The position numbers and the translations under genes are program-made. From NCBI GenBank assembly GCA_036971615.1, contig JAYKKR010000006.1, positions 310,001-374,000 on the forward strand: a stretch of DNA of 64,000 nucleotides, read 5' to 3'. The DNA comes from Amyloporia xantha. Its lineage: Eukaryota > Basidiomycota > Agaricomycetes > Polyporales > Adustoporiaceae. Shown here piece after piece: positions 59,241 through 64,000 of the stretch. Under the pieces are notes generated by a model. The model was not told the DNA's origin, searched no databases, and saw only the letters and a list, made by a program, of their open reading frames with translations. Position 1 is the first letter of the stretch. Each line of letters begins with the position of its first letter.

Positions 59241-61416
59241 TAATTTGCCCCAGCCAGACGTAAGAAATTCACTTTTTCAAATGCAACGGTCGGAACAGAA
59301 CCACGGCTACGTTTGATGACGCAGGTATGTGGATCTCTCCGGTAACGAAGAGAAATAAAATTGGGGAGGCTATGTGCACTCCCGAATCAGGGCCTTCCTT
59401 TTAACCATATGCTCTTTTACCTGCCGTGGCGCCTGATTATGCATACGCGAAGTCTTGTGCCAGGCACGAGGTAGTATTACATTCTCGGAAACCTCGTGGT
59501 TCGCTGAGCTGAGAGACAGCCTGCGTCAATTTCCAGATGCGCCAGTCACGTCGATCATTCATTAGATTTCTCATAGTCAGACAACAAACATCCAATCAAC
59601 TGAGGATTCTGCTCCACGCACCAAGGAATATATGCCGATACCGGGCTTCCTCGGACAATGTCCGATAGCGGAAACATGGGGCAATACAGAGGTGAATAAG
59701 TTGCCCCGTGTTTCTACGCTTCACAGAAGGGTAACAATGACCGTGGTACGTTGCGGGGGAAACTGGGAATGCAGCGGGAGAAGTGCTATTGGCCCAGAAT
59801 CACAGAACCCCGTATGTTCGGACAACTTCACGACCCCGAGGTTGGAGGCGCTGATAGACCCTACGGACGTTATTTCATCAACGCGAGGTAGGAAGAAGGA
59901 CTCAAAGTTCTCGAATGTGGTCACTTCCGAGGTGATAGGATAATACCAGCGTGGCCGCACTGCAACTGATCATGACGGACGTCTGTTAATTTCTGGGCTC
60001 CTCGCGATATTCTACTCACCATTACTTGACACATGATGCGGGGTAGGCGGGACTTATCTGCGCAGCGGGATCGTCTGCATAGCCTCCTGTGACCTCCTTT
60101 GATGGTGATTTTGAGAAGACGCCGTCAACCGACGGTAAGCCAGCGCTACCTGAGGTCCGCGGGAATGATTCAGATGGCTAATAACAATACAACTTCGACG
60201 CGAGCACCTACCGTGGCATCCGCAAGACGTCGGCCTATCGACAAGGTACGCGAGGCGTCTGCCAGTGGCACAGTGAATTGAACTTTACAGTGACGCTGGC
60301 TGAAGCGCACAGCGGCGCTGTGCACACCCGCTTCCAAGCCCGAGGATCTAATCCGCGTGAGCCGCCTTACGGCTAGACTTACGAGACACATGTGCTGGGG
60401 TGATCGAACTCAATTTCGCTCGATACAAGTGGCGCTGCTGAACGCCGGTATGAAGGTCAAGGCATGAAGTCTCCATTTGTAAGGCCCCAGTCGGCCTGCC
60501 TCGGTGAACGTGTCTGCGCTTATCCTGATAAATGGTGATTCTTTTCTGAGCCACATTGTGCAACAGATGTGAACTCACCGGTGGCAAGTCAAGAGGGTCG
60601 TTACAACAGCCGTTTGATTCCTCAATGCTGTACTCTTGTATGATACACCTGAAAACTATCTCCGCCATGCAATGACGGGCGCTACAGCGGCGGTTCCTAA
60701 ATTATAATACATTGATGCTGACACAATTTCTCAGTATACACATCAACTTACCGGCTTTAAATACGGATGAACCACTGTTGCGTATCGCCTACAGCAAGGT
60801 ACCCGAAGGCCAATGCCATGTATTTTCTAATCGTTCAGTGAGGCTTGCACCCAGGACTTGAAAAATACCACGAATGACCATCGCTGCATCACCAGAAACA
60901 AGGACGACGAGTCAACTGTACACAACATATGTTGAAGGATAACATCCGTATAGCAGGAATTCCCCGAGTTCTATTGCTGTGGAGAACTTCTACTCAGCCA
61001 GCAAGGTAAGGAGAACGAGGCGGAATCCACTTAATTAGTCCATGCAGTAAGGCAAAGCGGCCCGAAATTTTCTCCACTATACCCGCTTGATGATACGGGT
61101 GGATATACCTTCTGAAGTCAACTACGTTACTTGCTGTGCTCAAGCTATCGGGTCACCTCAGACCGAACGTTCGTCGCAGATAGCGGATTAATACATGCAG
61201 AGATTGATGGACCCTCAAGCTCTCGAGGGTCGGCCGCCTTGATAGTTCCACCTCAGTTACAGCCTCCCAGTTCTAATTAGGCCTAATTCATGATAGGCCG
61301 GTTCGAGGTGCAGCCTCCGCCGATGCTCGTCAGGTTGGGCTTCGTCAGATTATCATATGACAGTGTACAATTGCCGCCCGGAACAATGCGCCGTTATCAT
61401 AATCATAAACGTGTTT
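59241..61416. other. Region without recognisable genes
   Basis: Short frames on both strands (59632-59943, 60099-60281, 60348-60668 minus) show no recognisable motif. No RNA gene, terminal repeat or transposon protein found. Confidence 0.35.
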
Positions 61417-61746
61417 TCAAGGCTTCCTGTCTCCTTGTACAGTAGCCCTGACACCAGCGGACCCTAGCCGGGCGTCGCTGTCATTGCTTTTCAGGTCGCC
61501 AGGACCCTTGCTTTCCTCTGCCAGAATAAAATGACTAGACAAACAGGGAGAGTTCAACTCAAACATACTATAGATAGATGCCTGGCCTTCTTCTTTCTTT
61601 GTTTGCAAGCCGGCGATATACATGTAACCAGCTGTGGCTATTGTGGCAACGACTGTCCCGATGGCCTGTAATTAATTGTGAGCACTGCACCAACTTGAAC
61701 ACGTATTGTGACATACCAGAGGTTTGCTGTTGCGTCGCGAGCTCAT
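61417..61746 (-). CDS. Small single-membrane-span protein (75 aa)
   Basis: Three exons on the minus strand: 61746-61717, 61665-61569, 61517-61417, sum 228 nt. The frame is continuous and every junction is GT-AG. Start MSSRRNSKPL, then one hydrophobic segment AIGTVVATIATAGYMYIAGL, a short charged stretch (QTKKEEGQASIYK) and a hydrophilic C terminus (GPGDLKSNDSDARLGS, ending GDRKP). An N-terminal basic stretch followed by one hydrophobic helix is typical of small mitochondrial inner-membrane or ER proteins, but I do not recognise the family. The intron architecture argues that it is a real gene and not a chance frame. Neighbours give no clue. Confidence 0.6.
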
Positions 61747-64000
61747 AGTTTGTTCAGAGAATATTTGAATGGAAAAGTGGTGAAATGAGTTGGAAAAGTC
61801 AATGGGAGTAGCATCCTTGCTACTCTTGCGGGGTATAGTCGACTTAAGCGCCCATCGGGCAATGACGCGAGCGTCTCTCTGACGGGCGCTATATCATCCT
61901 CCTCAATCGGCGAAACCTACACGAGTTCGCTGGTTTGAACGGCTGTACGAGAAAAAAAGCACATTAATGCTTTGTATCGCCTCCAAAAAAACTGATCCTG
62001 GTTGACGCTACACAGCTGAAGCTGAAATGAAAAGTGACTGCAAATTGTCTCGCACCGCGTTCGCTTGTTGATCGCGAATAACATATCCAGGACATGACTC
62101 AGAGGGCGAGTCTACCGAGGGCTAAGCAAAGTGCTAAGTTCTAGCGCGCCTCCATGTGCGTGTCGGTGGCAGTACCTGGAGATTCACATCGGTCGCGTGC
62201 CGGCCAGGACGACAGCTTGAGTGGGGCGTTCACCTACCACTCCCATATCCATTCGCTTTACGGACGACGCAAGACGTGACTATTCCCGTAATGCTGGCCA
62301 TAGGGCCGAATTATTTGGCTCTAGGTACTCAGCCATCGTATTGTCGCATCATAGTGAGTACGTGCCCTCGCACTAGTGAGACATACGCTGAATTTTCACA
62401 ATGTTCAAAGCCCATGTTCCCAAATTATTGTGGTTTTGAAGAGGTTGTCTCAGTGAAATACGCCAAATTGTCCGTGATCGTGCACAAATACTTTGCCCAA
62501 CTGGCAACCAGGCACTCGGCATACCACCTTTTGACCATGTCGGTTTCCCTAATGACTTCATATATATCTCGGGTTTTTGTATGCCTACTTTCACATCGGA
62601 CTTGAACGAAAGTGAACGGGTGAGTTGTTCATGATTCCCTTCGTTTCGAGCAGTTGGGCCGTCTGTCTCTCTAGTGAGTCACTGCTTCACAGTGGACTTT
62701 GATATCTAAATGCCTGTAGACGTTTCTTCGCAATCCTCGCCCACAAGCCTCATTAAGAAAGTCGATCGGACTTCCAACCCATGGGCGTTATGTTCTGTGA
62801 CAAAACCGCTACTTTTGCATTACTGCCGACTTGGGGTGTGTGCCGAGTGCCTCGTTGGGCCAAGTACTCATCGATCATCATCTACCGCTCATCGCCCACC
62901 GACCATTGCAATCTTCTGTGCAGCGGTGTTTGCACGACGGTGTGGTTTAACAGACGGTGATGGGCCATCGTTGACAGCAGATTGGGATCGAAAATTACCG
63001 TACAAAGGCCAGGGATAGCTACATATGGTGATGCCGAAGCATAGCGTAGTAAGTGCCGCAACCCTATCATTTTGTTGGACCACAATCTGAATTTTGGTAT
63101 CACCGAATTTGCATTGAAGAACAGCGACAACTGATTCTCAAATGGTTTTCAGCAGTGAGTCGACATCCTCCTCGGTAGTGCCATCTTTGGCTCTCGGAAT
63201 GGGCAGACCGCCTCGAGAACTGGTGGCGTGTATTGACAGATCTACGTCCGCTGCGGACATACTCAGGAGAAGACATATACTTTACAGGGCTACTGAATGG
63301 CAATCCCACCGCAGAAGCGGTGTCGCTGTGGCTACGGCATCAGTCAATATTGTTGGATGACGCGTCTACCATGTTTCCAGCATTGACTCAAAGTGCGTCC
63401 GGTGTAATTAGGAAAGCTTACTTCCGGCAGGACTTGCGTCCTACTATTAATCCAACTACGTAAAGTACAGTACGTAATGCTAGCGACCTTGTGCATGGGT
63501 GATGCTCAACTAGCGTCGCTAGTATATCATACTATGTTTCCGATCGTTTCGTACCTTGCGTCGCGCGGACGGTTTCATGTTATGAGCTATGCACGAGTAC
63601 CATTCCTAAAGCCGATACAAACATGTAAGAAAGCTGAAGCAGGTACCACTTCCAAGTGACTCTCAAGCGCTCAACAGGTGTTGCAAGCGCTACGTTCTAT
63701 TCCGCCGCAAGGACACTGCCTGGGATTGTATATAAATGTAATCAACTCGCATCACTTGTCCGAAATCATACTACCATAACTACGGTTGCAGCGTTGTGTT
63801 CAAGCTGACACCGAAGGTGCCTCTGCAAATTTAGCAAGCTTATGCAGATGCTCCTTGTCTGCGCTCTCATCTACTAACGCACGCAATTTGCCGTTGTTGA
63901 TTCTGATTAGGTCGCTCGGTTTTCCGAATTCAGTCTGTTCAGAATTAGCAATCGCACATCGCCGGAAGGCACTGAAACGATGAACTCACGATACATCCGG
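61747..64000. other. Region without assigned genes at the window end
   Basis: Plus-strand frames of moderate length (62156-62605, 62710-63018, 63233-63463) may include pieces of a multi-exon gene. One alternative frame near 62464-62570 reads QALGIPPFDHVGFPNDFIYI, and 63233-63463 reads EDIYFTGLLNGNPTAEAVSL. I recognise no family and cannot join them. No RNA gene or repeat seen. Confidence 0.25.

Noticed and set aside
1..64000. CRISPR arrays, bacterial operons or prophage
   Set aside because: No direct-repeat/spacer pattern; intron-rich genes and HMG/Zn2Cys6 proteins show a fungal nuclear genome.

Overview
The window is nuclear DNA of a filamentous basidiomycete, most likely an Agaricomycete. 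The evidence is multi-exon genes with 47-60 nt GT-AG introns, a fungal DUF6699 protein, HMG-box and Zn2Cys6 regulators, a MYND/Kelch protein, caspase-like peptidase paralogs and a Ty1/copia element. I cannot name the genus. Gene models were built by hand from splice signals, frame continuity and paralog comparison.

Layout. 0.5-8.6 kb: three same-strand caspase/metacaspase-like genes. The first (420 aa) and third (431 aa) are intact and share nearly the same exon lengths; the middle one is decayed. 9.3-10.8 kb: BUB3, spindle checkpoint. 11.0-13.9 kb (minus): amino-acid permease of the high-affinity methionine permease type. 16.3-18.0 kb (minus): HMG-box factor. 21.5-22.4 kb: HhH-GPD DNA glycosylase. 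23.7-25.0 kb: DUF6699 protein. 28.1-30.0 kb: second HMG-box factor. 33.7-35.5 kb (minus): two-thioredoxin-domain protein disulfide isomerase. 36.4-37.4 kb (minus): short-chain dehydrogenase, with a broken copy at 39.4-40.1 kb beyond an AT-rich island. 40.9-41.6 kb (minus): VPS68/TMEM50-like membrane protein. 42.5-43.6 kb (minus): acidic basidiomycete hypothetical protein. 44.2-46.6 kb: Kelch-MYND protein. 48.1-51.1 kb: Zn2Cys6 regulator. 51.5-52.0 kb: foldback-type repeat element. 53.2-59.2 kb: Ty1/copia retrotransposon inserted inside the right inverted repeat of a small Tc1/mariner-like MITE. 61.4-61.7 kb (minus): 75-aa single-membrane-span protein.

The genes do not form an obvious pathway cluster. 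Housekeeping genes (BUB3, PDI, VPS68, DNA glycosylase) are interspersed with regulators and with tandemly duplicated families that decay. The long spaces at 13.9-16.3, 18.0-21.5, 25.0-28.1, 30.0-33.7, 46.6-48.1 and 59.2-64.0 kb hold many short open frames but nothing I could recognise. The most interesting items are the caspase-like array (with a GC-AG intron in one copy and a translated former intron in another), the nested copia/MITE with a half-tRNA primer site, and the foldback element.
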